46,437 nt of DNA, from the NCBI GenBank assembly GCA_002305635.1, contig DBPR01000002.1:48636-95072 (forward strand). The letters run 5' to 3'. Within the stretch, counting starts at the first letter, position 1, and each line of letters starts with the position of its first letter. Shown in pieces: positions 1 to 8,529 of this stretch. The notes below the pieces were generated by a model. The model made no database searches, was not told the origin of the DNA, and saw only the letters and a program-made list of their open reading frames with translations. Source of the stretch: Anaerolineaceae bacterium UBA1415. GTDB taxonomy: Bacteria; Chloroflexota; Anaerolineae; Anaerolineales; Anaerolineaceae. The position numbers and the translations under genes are program-made.

Positions 1-1070
1 TATTTATCCATTGTGATGACCTGGTCTTGCCAACGGTGCCAGCCATCAAATTTTTCCTGGATGATCTTTCTGCCTTCACCAGGAGATTTCAGTCCCATTA
101 ACTCCAGATCGGCATCCACCATGATCCTGACCAGTTCATTAAACTTCACCTTGGGTTTCCAACCCAGCTTTTCGGTGGCTTTTTTCGGATCAGCCAAAAG
201 GTAATCAACTTCTGTTGGGCGGAAATAGCGGGGATCAATTTCGACATATTTATTCCAATCCAGGTCCACATAGCCAAAAGCGGCATCCAAAAAGTCGCGT
301 ACGGAATGGGATTCGCCGGTTCCAAATACGTAATTGGTCGGTGTTTCCTGCTGCAAAAGTTTATGCATCGCCTCAACGTATTCCGGCGCGTATCCCCAGT
401 CACGCTTGGAGTCAAGATTACCTAAAAAGAGCTTGTCCTGTTTTTTGGCCATAATGGCGGCAACAGCACGGGTGATCTTTCGGGTGACAAAAGTTTCACC
501 ACGGCGAGGGCTCTCGTGGTTGAACAGAATGCCATTAACGGTGAACATGTTATAGCCGTCGCGATAGTTTTCCACCATCCAGTAAGCGTACAGCTTAGCC
601 ACCGCGTAAGGGCTTTGGGGGTGGAATGGCGTGTCTTCGTTCTGAGGAGGTTTGGCCGAACCAAAGAGCTCACTGGTTGAAGCCTGATAGAAACGCGTTC
701 CGCGATTCAGACGCTTGATCGCTTCCAGCATACGGGTCGTGCCCAGACCGGTCACGTCACCGGTATATTCGGGCATATCGAAGGAAACCCGCACATGGCT
801 TTGCGCGGCCAGGTGATAGACCTCATCCGGTTTAGTGTCATAAATGATATCGCCCAAAACGCCGCTGGCGCCCATGTCGCCATAGTGTAAAAATAATCGA
901 GCGGAACCGTTTTTTACATGGGGATCGTGATAAAGGTGGTCAATTCGTTTGGTGTTGAATGTGCTCGCGCGTCGAATCACTCCATGAACTTCATATCCCA
1001 TACTCAGCAAATATTCTGCCAGATAGGATCCATCTTGTCCCGTAATTCCAGTAATAACAGCTACTTTCAT
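1..1070 (-). CDS. gmd: GDP-mannose 4,6-dehydratase, 3' end at the window edge
   Basis: Converts GDP-D-mannose to GDP-4-keto-6-deoxy-D-mannose, the first step to GDP-fucose, GDP-rhamnose and related sugars for surface glycans. One uninterrupted frame of 356 codons runs from the ATG at 1070 to the edge. The Rossmann motif is at residues 7-14 (TGITGQDG), the STSE active-site segment at 131-134, and the Y155-x3-K159 dyad of short-chain dehydrogenases is present. Further family motifs are FNHESPRRGETFVTRK and GNLDSKRDWG. The start is preceded by GAGGTGAAGG. The last visible bases are TA, so the next codon may be a stop; 356 residues is close to the family length, so the protein may be almost complete. 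It diverges from the sugar transporter genes. Family assignment is firm. Confidence 0.95.
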   Translation of the reverse strand, partial: MKVAVITGITGQDGSYLAEYLLSMGYEVHGVIRRASTFNTKRIDHLYHDPHVKNGSARLFLHYGDMGASGVLGDIIYDTKPDEVYHLAAQSHVRVSFDMPEYTGDVTGLGTTRMLEAIKRLNRGTRFYQASTSELFGSAKPPQNEDTPFHPQSPYAVAKLYAYWMVENYRDGYNMFTVNGILFNHESPRRGETFVTRKITRAVAAIMAKKQDKLFLGNLDSKRDWGYAPEYVEAMHKLLQQETPTNYVFGTGESHSVRDFLDAAFGYVDLDWNKYVEIDPRYFRPTEVDYLLADPKKATEKLGWKPKVKFNELVRIMVDADLELMGLKSPGEGRKIIQEKFDGWHRWQDQVITMDK

Positions 1071-1093
1071 CCTTCACCTCATTTTCATTAATG

Positions 1094-1142
1094 AGAAGAT
1101 AGTATACCTCATTCTTAGAAAATGCCTCTTGTCGGTTATAAT
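1094..1142. promoter_or_regulatory. Divergent promoter region between gmd and the sugar-binding protein gene
   Basis: The 113-bp divergent gap holds a TATAAT at 1137-1142 on the plus strand, 41 bp before the transporter ATG, and a TATACT on the minus strand (plus 1101-1106), about 30 bp before the gmd ATG. Neither has a convincing -35 box at 17 bp. The call rests on the -10 matches and their distance to the starts. Confidence 0.4.
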
Positions 1143-1183
1143 TTTGTTAGTTCTTTATAAAACCGCTTACCAAAGGAGATGCA

Positions 1184-2512
1184 ATGAAAAAGATTCACAA
1201 GATCGTTGTGTTAATGCTTGTTCTTATCCTGGTTTTGAGTGCTTGCTCCAAACCAACCACCGACAACCCCGAAGTCACAGATTCTGATGAGATCACCCTC
1301 GTTGTCTGGGACCAGTTCTACCGCCCCGAAGAAAGCGCTGTGATCGAAAAGCTGAACGCTGAATTCGAAAAAGCTCACCCCGGTGTCAAGATTCAGCGCG
1401 AAGTTAAGGTGCTTGATGATCTCAAAATGACTGTCAAACTGGCGCTTGCTGAAGCCGATGGGCCGGACGTCGCCCAGGTGAACCAGGGGCGCAGTGATAT
1501 GGGCGCCCTGATCGAAGCCGACCTGCTCCTGCCGCTCAATGATTACCTCGCCAAATATGGATGGGGAAATGTCTTCTCAACCAGTGTCGCCAGCCGCAAC
1601 AGCTTCACGCCTGATGGCAAATCGTTTGGTCATGGCAATCTTTACGGCGTTAGCCCGACCGCTGAAGTTGTTGGCGTTTTTTACAACAAAGGCATTTTCA
1701 AGAAAAACCGCTGGTCTGTCCCGACCACTTTTGAAGAATTTCAGGAACTCCTGGCCAAGATCAAAAAAGCCGGTATCACGCCAATTTCTTTTGGTTCTTT
1801 GGACGGCTGGAACGCGATCCACGAGTTCAGCGCGATCCAACACCTGCTGGTCACCCCTGCCTACATCAACAGCCTGACCTACGGCGTCAACAACGTCTCG
1901 TTTGACACACCTGAAAACCAGGAAGCAGCCCAGATCCTGCTCGATTGGGCTCAGGCCGGATATTTTACTGAAGGCTACCCCGGCATCGGATACGATGATT
2001 CCAACAATAACTTCAAAGCCGGTGAAGGCGCGATGACCATCACAGGTTCCTGGTTTGCCCCCGAACTGATGATCGGCACCGATCAGGAATTCGGATTCTT
2101 CCTCCTGCCTGGTCTGAGCGGCAAGCAGACCATGGCCATTGGCGGCGTCGGCGTTCCCTACGCCATCCGCAAAACCACCCAACATCCAGACCTCGCGGCT
2201 GAATACCTGAACTGGATGATCAGCCCGCGCGCTGCCGAGCTTTGGGCGAAAGCAGGTATGCTGCCGGCAATGTCGCTGCCTGAAAATTCAAAAGTCAAAA
2301 CGGACAATCTCTTCGGTGAAACGCTTTATGCCTGGGAAACGATCAACAAGAACAACGCGGTTGGTCATTATATCGACTGGGCGACCCCAACTTTTTACGA
2401 CACCCTGGTCGCGGAGCTGCAAAAGTTGCTTGGCAGCATTGCCACTCCTGCTGATTTTACGGCAGCGGTGGAACGCGATTACGCTCAGTTCCTTAAAGAA
2501 CAAAACAAATAG
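1184..2512 (+). CDS. Sugar ABC transporter substrate-binding lipoprotein (family 1)
   Basis: Extracytoplasmic solute-binding protein of a CUT1-type carbohydrate importer, expected to capture a sugar or oligosaccharide and pass it to the two permeases encoded next. The 442-residue product begins with a lipoprotein signal: positive residues, a hydrophobic run at 7-18 and the lipobox LSAC with the lipidated cysteine at 21. The mature part matches family 1 binding proteins (VVWDQFYRPEESAVIEKL near the N terminus, GEGAMTITGSWFAPEL in the second half). The start follows a good ribosome binding site (AAAGGAGATGCA). The substrate cannot be read from sequence. A terminator-like hairpin directly downstream suggests it is made in excess over the permeases, as is usual for binding proteins. 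Confidence 0.9.
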   Translation: MKKIHKIVVLMLVLILVLSACSKPTTDNPEVTDSDEITLVVWDQFYRPEESAVIEKLNAEFEKAHPGVKIQREVKVLDDLKMTVKLALAEADGPDVAQVNQGRSDMGALIEADLLLPLNDYLAKYGWGNVFSTSVASRNSFTPDGKSFGHGNLYGVSPTAEVVGVFYNKGIFKKNRWSVPTTFEEFQELLAKIKKAGITPISFGSLDGWNAIHEFSAIQHLLVTPAYINSLTYGVNNVSFDTPENQEAAQILLDWAQAGYFTEGYPGIGYDDSNNNFKAGEGAMTITGSWFAPELMIGTDQEFGFFLLPGLSGKQTMAIGGVGVPYAIRKTTQHPDLAAEYLNWMISPRAAELWAKAGMLPAMSLPENSKVKTDNLFGETLYAWETINKNNAVGHYIDWATPTFYDTLVAELQKLLGSIATPADFTAAVERDYAQFLKEQNK

Positions 2513-2526
2513 GACAATAATTTCAG

Positions 2527-2562
2527 GAGCGGTTTCAGGTTTGAAACCGCTCTCTTTTTCTC
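2527..2562 (+). terminator. Intrinsic terminator/attenuator between binding-protein and permease genes
   Basis: A perfect 11-bp stem (2527-2537 with 2542-2552) closes a GGTT loop and is followed by TCTTTTTCTC. The tail ends one base before the permease ATG at 2563. It probably stops part of the transcripts and shields the upstream mRNA from 3' decay, giving more binding protein than permease. Confidence 0.8.
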
Positions 2563-3462
2563 ATGCGAAAAGCAAACCGTTATCCTGGAGAAAGCAAATG
2601 GCTTGGCTTGCTCTATCTTTTGCCAGCCTTTTTGATCTACGCGCTTTTCACGCTGATCCCAATCATCGAAACCTTTCGAAGCAGCTTTTTTGAATGGAGC
2701 GATCTGGGACGAACCAGCCAGTGGGTCGGATTGCAAAACTATCTCGACCTTTTTCAGGATGGTAGTTTCCTGAAAGCATTCTCCAACAATCTGATTTTCA
2801 TCACTTTTTATAGCATCATTCCGATCTTATTAGGCCTCCTTTTGGCGAGTCTGCTCAGTAGATATCCAATTCCTGGCTTTACCGTATTCCGCACTGTTCT
2901 TTTCCTTCCACAGGTGATCAGCATGGTTGTGGTTGGTGTCATCTGGCGCTGGATGTTCAACCCAACCAACGGACCCATTAACCTTTTTCTTTCAGCTATC
3001 GGTTTGGGACATCTTCAACAAGCCTGGCTGGGCAGCTTTCAATGGGCTTTGCCAGCCGTAGGGTCGATCGCGTCCTGGGTACAATACGGTTTTTGTATGG
3101 TGCTTTTCCTGGCGGGCATGCAGCGCATTCCCGAGGAATATTACGAAGCCTCAAGCCTGGATGGCGCCAGCGCTTTTCATCAGTTCTTCCTCATTACCAT
3201 CCCAGGGCTCAAAGCTGAAATTGCCGTCGCGCTCATCACAACGATCGTTTCTGCTTTGCGCGTTTTTGATCTGGTTTATTCAACTACAAAGGGAGGCCCT
3301 GGCGAAAGTACGCTCGTCACTGGCTATTTAATCTATCGCTCCGCCATTCTGAACAATCAAATTGGCTACGGAGCAGCGATCGCCACCTTGCTTACAGTTG
3401 TGATTCTTTCCCTCTCTTTCCTGATCCGCAGAATATTATCCGACCGTAACGAGGTGGTATGA
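2563..3462 (+). CDS. Sugar ABC transporter permease, MalF-like
   Basis: First transmembrane subunit of the CUT1 importer. 299 residues with about six hydrophobic segments; the first spans roughly residues 13-33. The cytoplasmic EAA loop that docks the ATPase reads EASSLDGASAFHQFFLITIPGL in the second half of the protein. The ATG at 2563 is the only start in frame, because a stop lies at 2542-2544 inside the upstream hairpin. The start has no Shine-Dalgarno sequence of its own: the preceding bases are the terminator stem and U-tail. The stop overlaps the next permease start (ATGA, 3459-3462), so the two are translationally coupled. Confidence 0.9.
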   Translation: MRKANRYPGESKWLGLLYLLPAFLIYALFTLIPIIETFRSSFFEWSDLGRTSQWVGLQNYLDLFQDGSFLKAFSNNLIFITFYSIIPILLGLLLASLLSRYPIPGFTVFRTVLFLPQVISMVVVGVIWRWMFNPTNGPINLFLSAIGLGHLQQAWLGSFQWALPAVGSIASWVQYGFCMVLFLAGMQRIPEEYYEASSLDGASAFHQFFLITIPGLKAEIAVALITTIVSALRVFDLVYSTTKGGPGESTLVTGYLIYRSAILNNQIGYGAAIATLLTVVILSLSFLIRRILSDRNEVV

Positions 3463-4286
3463 AGCTGCGCTGGAACAAACTCTTCCCCCGCTATTTAATT
3501 CTGACAGTGTTCATGCTGATCGTCTGCATCCCGATCTGGGGCGCCCTGATGAGCGCCTTCAAAGCCGATTCCGAATTGCTCAGCTCACCCTTCAGCCCAC
3601 CGCAAACCTGGACGCTGGAAAACTTCAAAGAAGCCTGGACCGTTGGCAGATTTAGCCAGTTTTTCAAAAACAGCGTCATCGTCACAACAGTTGTCGTCAT
3701 TGCAAGTGTTTTTTTGTCAATATTAAGCGGCTTCGCGTTCGGGCAATTGCCCTTGCCAGGCAAAAATCTGCTCTTTCCGTTGATGCTGATCGGCTATATG
3801 GTGCCTTTTGAGGCAGTCATCATCCCCCTCTACCACTGGATGGGAGCGCTCGGGCTGCGCAACACCTACTGGGCGCTCATCCTGCCGCAGATCGGTCTAA
3901 GCGTCTCTTTCGGCACGCTTTGGATGAGCTCTTTCTTCGAGAACGCGCCTCAGGAGCTGGTTGATGCCGCAACCATCGACGGCGCGACACGCTGGCAAAC
4001 GCTTTGGGGCATCCTATTCCCGCTCTCCAGACCCGCCACCACTACGCTGATCGTCCTCATTTTCATGTGGACCTGGAACGAATTCCTGCTCGCGCTGGTG
4101 ATGGTGCAATCCGAGAGTATGCGCACACTCCCTGTTGGTCTGGCATTCTTCCAGGGGCGTTTCAGCTCCAACATCTCCCTGATGGCTGCCGGGGCGATCA
4201 TCGTTGCTCTGCCAACCATTCTGATCTACATCCTCTTCCAACGCTTTTTCATTCGCGGCATGCTTGGCGGAGCGATCAAAGGCTAA
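3459..4286 (+). CDS. Sugar ABC transporter permease, MalG-like
   Basis: Second transmembrane subunit of the importer, 275 residues with six predicted helices. The EAA motif reads ELVDAATIDGATRWQTLW, and the C-terminal end FIRGMLGGAIKG is typical of MalG-type subunits. The start overlaps the stop of the first permease by four bases and is preceded by GAGGTGGT. No ATP-binding subunit follows. Many CUT1 systems share one MsmK/UgpC-type ATPase encoded elsewhere, which is the likely arrangement here (inference). Confidence 0.92.
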   Translation: MKLRWNKLFPRYLILTVFMLIVCIPIWGALMSAFKADSELLSSPFSPPQTWTLENFKEAWTVGRFSQFFKNSVIVTTVVVIASVFLSILSGFAFGQLPLPGKNLLFPLMLIGYMVPFEAVIIPLYHWMGALGLRNTYWALILPQIGLSVSFGTLWMSSFFENAPQELVDAATIDGATRWQTLWGILFPLSRPATTTLIVLIFMWTWNEFLLALVMVQSESMRTLPVGLAFFQGRFSSNISLMAAGAIIVALPTILIYILFQRFFIRGMLGGAIKG

Positions 4287-4400
4287 ACACAATTCAAACT
4301 GATCAGAATTCTTTCGATCTTTTCATTAAATTACCCTCAGGAGAAATAAATAACCTGGTACAAATCCCACCCTTGGAGATAAGACGAAGGTCTCCCCTGA

Positions 4401-4433
4401 TTGCATGTCATATACCTTTAACTCTGATAAAAT
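4401..4433 (+). promoter_or_regulatory. Possible promoter of the cyclophilin-hutH unit
   Basis: TTGCAT at 4401-4406 and GATAAA at 4426-4431 (19-bp spacer) lie about 20 bp before the Shine-Dalgarno sequence of the cyclophilin gene. The spacing is long and the match imperfect. Confidence 0.3.
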
Positions 4434-4452
4434 CGTTCTTAAGGAGATAAAA

Positions 4453-4965
4453 ATGACACAAAAACAATGGACAAAAGCCCCTGAATTTAAGCTCGACCTG
4501 AAGAAAAAGTATATTGCCACTTTCAAAACCGATAAAGGCGATATCAAAGTGGAATTATTCGCAGCCAAAGTTCCCAACACAGTTAACAACTTCGTTTTTC
4601 TTGCCCGCGAAGGCTTTTACGACGATACGATCTTCCACCGTGTGATCAACGATTTCATGGCCCAGGGCGGCGACCCGACTGGCACTGGCCGAGGCGGCCC
4701 CGGCTATACATTCCGCGACGAGTTTGACAGCTCACTCAAACACGACAAACCAGGCATTCTTTCCATGGCAAATGCCGGACCTAACACCAACGGTTCACAA
4801 TTCTTCCTGACCCACGTTCCCACCCCCTGGTTGGATGGTAAACACGCTGTTTTCGGTCAGATCATTGATGGTCTCGACGTGCTCATGGCAATCCCCGAAC
4901 GCGATCCAAGATTGTTTGGCTCCCCTGCCGTCAAATTGCATACTATCGAAATCACAGAAGAATAA
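4453..4965 (+). CDS. Cyclophilin-type peptidyl-prolyl cis-trans isomerase
   Basis: Accelerates cis-trans isomerisation of proline peptide bonds. The 170-residue protein is a single cyclophilin domain without a signal peptide, so it should be cytoplasmic. Family motifs are FHRVINDFMAQGGDPTGTG (catalytic Arg in FHR, then the Gln of the active site), NTNGSQFFLT and LDGKHAVFGQI. An in-frame ATG exists at 4405, but the start at 4453 is preferred: AAGGAG lies eight bases upstream, and the sequence before it (TTGCAT at 4401, GATAAAAT at 4426-4433) looks like promoter rather than coding. The histidine ammonia-lyase gene begins 11 bp after the stop, so both are probably co-transcribed. Confidence 0.93.
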   Translation: MTQKQWTKAPEFKLDLKKKYIATFKTDKGDIKVELFAAKVPNTVNNFVFLAREGFYDDTIFHRVINDFMAQGGDPTGTGRGGPGYTFRDEFDSSLKHDKPGILSMANAGPNTNGSQFFLTHVPTPWLDGKHAVFGQIIDGLDVLMAIPERDPRLFGSPAVKLHTIEITEE

Positions 4966-4976
4966 GAGAGGGCTGT

Positions 4977-6506
4977 ATGACAGAATTGTTGATCAACGGC
5001 ACCAGTCTGACCATCGAACAAGTCGTCAAAGTATCTCAAGACCCAAACATAAAAGTCCGAATTGATCCAAAAGCGATTCCCAATATCCAAAAAGCTGCCG
5101 ACGCGGTTCAACGTTTTATCCAGGAAGGTCGCATTGCTTATGGCATTACAACGGGTTTTGGCGCTTTTAAGGATAAGCTGATCTCGGTCGACGATGTCGA
5201 AAAACTGCAGGAAAACATCATTCTCAGCCACTCTGTCGGCGTTGGGCCTGAATTCGACGATCAGGTTGTGCGCGCGATGATGTTGATCCGCGCCAACACG
5301 CTCGCGCACGGGCACAGCGGCATCCGCGTCAAAACCATCGAACTCCTGCTCGCGTTGCTCAACCACAACATTTTGCCCATCATTCCATCCAAAGGCTCTC
5401 TCGGAGCCAGCGGAGACCTTGCCCCCCTGGCGCACATGTCCCTGCCCCTGCTCGGTGTTGGTAAGGTCAAATTCCAGGGTCAAATCATGGACGCGAAGGA
5501 AGCCATGCGCAAAGTTGGCCTTGAGCCGATCAAACTGGCAGCCAAAGAAGGCCTCGCCCTCACCAACGGCACCACATTGATGACCGCGCTCGGAGCATTG
5601 AATGTTCATCGCGCGGAAATTTTGATGCAATCGGCAAACTGCGCCGGAGCCCTGACACTCGAAGCTCAAAACGGCACCATGCGCGCTTTTATGCCACAGG
5701 TTCATCGTTCCCGGCCACAAAATTGCCAGGCTGAAACAGCCGCCACCATGCGTGATCTCCTGCAGGGCAGCCAGTTTACACGCCCTGATAATTCCCTCAA
5801 CGTTCAGGACGCCTACACCTTGCGCTGCATCCCTCAGGTGCACGGCGCGGTCGCGAACACGATCGATTTTGTCAAATCTGTCATTCAAACCGAGCTTAAT
5901 TCGGTCACGGATAATCCATTGATGTTCTTTGAAGAAGACGGAAGCGTTGAGATCATTTCCGGCGGTAACTTCCACGGCGAACCGCTCGCGCTGGCGCTGG
6001 ATTACCTTGCCATCGCGATCGCTGATCTTGGCAACATGTCAGAACGCCGCATTGCCAAACTGATCGACAACAAAACCGAGCTTTACCCATCATTCCTGGC
6101 AGCCAAAGGCGGGCTCAATTCGGGTTTCATGCTGCTGCAATACACTGCCGCCGCGCTTGCCTCTGAGAATAAAACGCTCGCGCACCCGTCCAGCCTGGAT
6201 TCGATCCCCTCTTCCGGGAACGTTGAAGACCACGTCAGCATGGGCGCCAACGCCGCCCTGCATTGCGCCTGGGTGCTCGATAACGTCAGCACCATCGTCG
6301 CGATCGAGATGATGTCCGCAGCTCAGGCGATCGATTTCCGTCTTTTGGAGCAGCCAGATCTGAAGCAAGGGAAGGGAACTACGGAAGCTATGCGCAAGAT
6401 ACGGCAAATCGTGCCGTTCTTCCCTGAAGACGACTTTTTCCAACCCGCTCTTACCGATCTTGTCAGCGCATTGCGCGCGGGTGAATTTTGCCCCAACGTC
6501 AACTAA
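4977..6506 (+). CDS. hutH: Histidine ammonia-lyase (aromatic amino acid lyase family)
   Basis: Predicted to deaminate L-histidine to urocanate using the MIO cofactor, formed autocatalytically from Ala144-Ser145-Gly146 (GSLGASGDLAP). 509 residues, normal for bacterial HutH. Supporting residues are Tyr55 (AYGITTGFG), His85 in SHSVGVG (the position marking histidine or tyrosine substrates) and Glu417 in the NVEDHVSM segment, equivalent to the Glu of histidine lyases where phenylalanine lyases have Gln. The residue before that Glu is Val, where the well-studied enzymes have Gln. No hutU, hutI or hutF lies in the window, so the rest of the pathway would be elsewhere. A good ribosome binding site (GAGAGGG) precedes the ATG. 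A tyrosine lyase or aminomutase role is less likely but not excluded. Confidence 0.88.
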   Translation: MTELLINGTSLTIEQVVKVSQDPNIKVRIDPKAIPNIQKAADAVQRFIQEGRIAYGITTGFGAFKDKLISVDDVEKLQENIILSHSVGVGPEFDDQVVRAMMLIRANTLAHGHSGIRVKTIELLLALLNHNILPIIPSKGSLGASGDLAPLAHMSLPLLGVGKVKFQGQIMDAKEAMRKVGLEPIKLAAKEGLALTNGTTLMTALGALNVHRAEILMQSANCAGALTLEAQNGTMRAFMPQVHRSRPQNCQAETAATMRDLLQGSQFTRPDNSLNVQDAYTLRCIPQVHGAVANTIDFVKSVIQTELNSVTDNPLMFFEEDGSVEIISGGNFHGEPLALALDYLAIAIADLGNMSERRIAKLIDNKTELYPSFLAAKGGLNSGFMLLQYTAAALASENKTLAHPSSLDSIPSSGNVEDHVSMGANAALHCAWVLDNVSTIVAIEMMSAAQAIDFRLLEQPDLKQGKGTTEAMRKIRQIVPFFPEDDFFQPALTDLVSALRAGEFCPNVN

Positions 6507-6564
6507 CGCTCATCAAAGAGACAAACGAGTAGTGTTGAAGAATATAAAATTTTGATCTAAACAA

Positions 6565-6612
6565 AAAGGAAACTGTATAAAAAGGATTGTTAGTTATGCA
6601 GTTTCCTTTATT
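6565..6612 (+). terminator. Long hairpin after hutH, probable terminator
   Basis: Arms 6565-6575 and 6599-6609 pair perfectly over 11 bp and the pairing continues inward for about five weaker pairs, leaving a 13-base loop. The 3' side ends in CCTTTATTATA, a modest U-rich tail. The opposite strand also carries a T-run (TTTTTG) beyond the stem. It lies about 60 bp after hutH and 55 bp before the nucleotidyltransferase gene. Confidence 0.5.
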
Positions 6613-6663
6613 ATAAAAAACAGTTGATCAAACAAGCATCTTCCAAAAACAAGGATAGCTCTT

Positions 6664-7419
6664 ATGAAATCACTGATTATTCAGAAACTGAATGAGATTG
6701 AAAAAGTGAATAAGGTCAGAGTCCTGCTGGCAGTGGAATCTGGTAGTCGCGCCTGGGGCTTTGCTTCGCCAGACAGTGATTATGATGTCAGGTTTATCTA
6801 CATCAGAGAAAGAAATGATTATCTCCGCCTGGACGCAATCAGTGATGTCATTGAACTTCCCATCAGTGATGAGCTCGATATCAACGGATGGGATCTTCCT
6901 AAAACTTTGCGCCTTTTATATAACTCCAATCCGACCTTATTCGAGTGGTTATCATCTCCGATCATCTATATGGAAACTTCCTTTGCCGAGACAATACGGA
7001 AGGAAATGATGAATTTCTTTTCCGTAAAAAGGAGCCTGTACCACTATCTTAGCATGGCACAAGGTAATTCTCATGCAATCCAAAAAGGTGAAATGGTAAG
7101 AGCCAAGAAATATTTCTACGTTCTTAGACCAGTTCTTGCCTGTCGCTGGGTTCTGGCGAAAGAGACCCCTCCTCCCATGTTATTTGCTGACTTAGCAGAA
7201 GCGGAACTTCCTTTATCATTGAAAGAGGAAGTCAACAAGCTGCTCGATCTAAAGATCAATTTCCCCGAGATCAAGGAAATACCGAAAATCACTGTTTTAA
7301 ATGATTTTCTGGACTCAGAAATGGCAAATATCAAAGCAAAATTAAGTGGGTTGGATGAGAAGAAGGAAAATGATTGGAAAAAGTTAAACGATCTTTTCCT
7401 TTCAGCTTTATCCATGTAA
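6664..7419 (+). CDS. Predicted nucleotidyltransferase, RlaP/YcgL type (DNA polymerase beta superfamily)
   Basis: A 251-residue protein with the minimal nucleotidyltransferase signature near the N terminus: GS at 27-28 followed by D39-x-D41 (ESGSRAWGFASPDSDYDVRF), and a likely third carboxylate in SDELDINGWDL. This matches the RlaP/COG3541 family, some members of which are linked with RNA ligases in RNA repair; the substrate is unknown. No RNA ligase or other repair gene is next to it. It is flanked by a hairpin upstream and a convergent gene downstream, so it is probably transcribed alone. Codon use is more AT-rich than in the genes around it, which may reflect transfer or low expression. Confidence 0.8.
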   Translation: MKSLIIQKLNEIEKVNKVRVLLAVESGSRAWGFASPDSDYDVRFIYIRERNDYLRLDAISDVIELPISDELDINGWDLPKTLRLLYNSNPTLFEWLSSPIIYMETSFAETIRKEMMNFFSVKRSLYHYLSMAQGNSHAIQKGEMVRAKKYFYVLRPVLACRWVLAKETPPPMLFADLAEAELPLSLKEEVNKLLDLKINFPEIKEIPKITVLNDFLDSEMANIKAKLSGLDEKKENDWKKLNDLFLSALSM

Positions 7420-7520
7420 ATTCAAAACGACAAATTACCTGCACACGGTTTAGTAGTTAATTGAATCCATGCATCCATTTTTAGTTAATGGCAGACCATA
7501 TTCAATCAGAGGAGTTGTTT

Positions 7521-8528
7521 TTAACTCCACACGCCCGCTATTTCGCTTCCACAATGCGGGCATTGGCCGTCCCGCAGCTTATTCTCAAGCAGCCAGACAG
7601 TGTCGCGTCTGAGGAGAATTGACCCACATTTGGGACAATTTGTGTCCTCTCCGCTTCCCAGATTGCCAGCGTAAACAAATTTCAGCCCGGATTTCCTGCC
7701 CACTTCAAGGACATGCGCGATCGACCTCGGATCAGTGGGCGCGACCTCACGAAATTGCTCCTGTGGAAAATAACGGCTGACATGCCAGGGCGTATCCGTG
7801 CCCAAGCTTTCGGCAATAAAACCCGCCAAGCCGTTAATTTGCGCTTCATCGTCATTCACGCCAGGCACAAGTAAAGTCGTTACCTCAAGCCAGACCCCGG
7901 CCTCTTTGACCCTTTTACAATTCTCCAAAATTGGTTCCAGGCGCGCGCCTGTATAGCTGCGATGGACCTTCTCGTCAAAAGCCTTAATATCGATATTGAT
8001 GGCATCCAAAAGCGGCAGGTATGCATTCAACATCACCTCACTCATGTAGCCGTTGCTCACCCACACATTGCGAATCCCAGCTTCTTTTGCCAGATCGGAC
8101 ACATCGCGCGCGTATTCATAAAATACACTCGGCTCCGTGTAGGTGTATGAAATGCTTTTCGCGCCAGCACGCCTGGCAGCCGAGACCACTTTATCAGGCT
8201 CAACATAAGCAAAACGATCAGGATGATTTCGATCCCTGGTCTGCGAAATTGACCAATTCTGGCACCACTTGCAGCTTAAATTACAACCCGTCGCCGCAAT
8301 GGAATAACTGCGGCTGCCCGGCAGGAAGTGGTACAGAGGCTTCTTCTCGATCGGATCAAGATTGGACGAGACCAGTTTCCCATAATTCAGGCTATAAAGC
8401 TTCCCGTCAACATTTTTACGCACGCCGCAAATACCGACTCTATCCTTGTAGATCCGGCAATGATGGCTGCAAAGATCGCAAACTATGGTGTCATTCCCAA
8501 TGGACTCCCAAAAAATTGCTTCTTTCAT
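7521..8528 (-). CDS. amrS: AmmeMemoRadiSam-system radical SAM enzyme
   Basis: Radical SAM protein of 335 residues. The cluster-binding motif is Cys82-x3-Cys86-x2-Cys89 (TGCNLSCKWCQNW). An N-terminal cysteine group (C17, C20, C24, C34) and a C-terminal zinc-ribbon-like pair of CxxC motifs (CPKCG, CPHCG) ending in GVW are hallmarks of the AmrS family. Its reaction is not established; related genes usually sit beside Memo-like and AMMECR1-like genes, which are absent here. The ATG at 8528 is preferred over the in-frame GTG at 8540 because AGGTGAG stands seven bases before it. It begins just after the stop of the upstream dehydrogenase gene, so the two are translationally coupled. Confidence 0.88.
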   Translation of the reverse strand: MKEAIFWESIGNDTIVCDLCSHHCRIYKDRVGICGVRKNVDGKLYSLNYGKLVSSNLDPIEKKPLYHFLPGSRSYSIAATGCNLSCKWCQNWSISQTRDRNHPDRFAYVEPDKVVSAARRAGAKSISYTYTEPSVFYEYARDVSDLAKEAGIRNVWVSNGYMSEVMLNAYLPLLDAINIDIKAFDEKVHRSYTGARLEPILENCKRVKEAGVWLEVTTLLVPGVNDDEAQINGLAGFIAESLGTDTPWHVSRYFPQEQFREVAPTDPRSIAHVLEVGRKSGLKFVYAGNLGSGEDTNCPKCGSILLRRDTVWLLENKLRDGQCPHCGSEIAGVWS

Positions 8529-8529
8529 C

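Noticed and set aside
146..673. Apparent breakup of gmd into short open frames
   Set aside because: The true gmd frame is open from 1070 to the edge; the short pieces are in other frames and gave a false impression of frameshifts.
4857..5975. A 372-codon open frame antisense to hutH
   Set aside because: It is the complement of a well-conserved lyase gene, with no domain, no ribosome binding site and no sensible promoter.
7511..7528. Small hairpin at the end of the AmrS-like gene as terminator
   Set aside because: The six-bp stem overlaps the stop codon and is not followed by a T-run on the minus strand.
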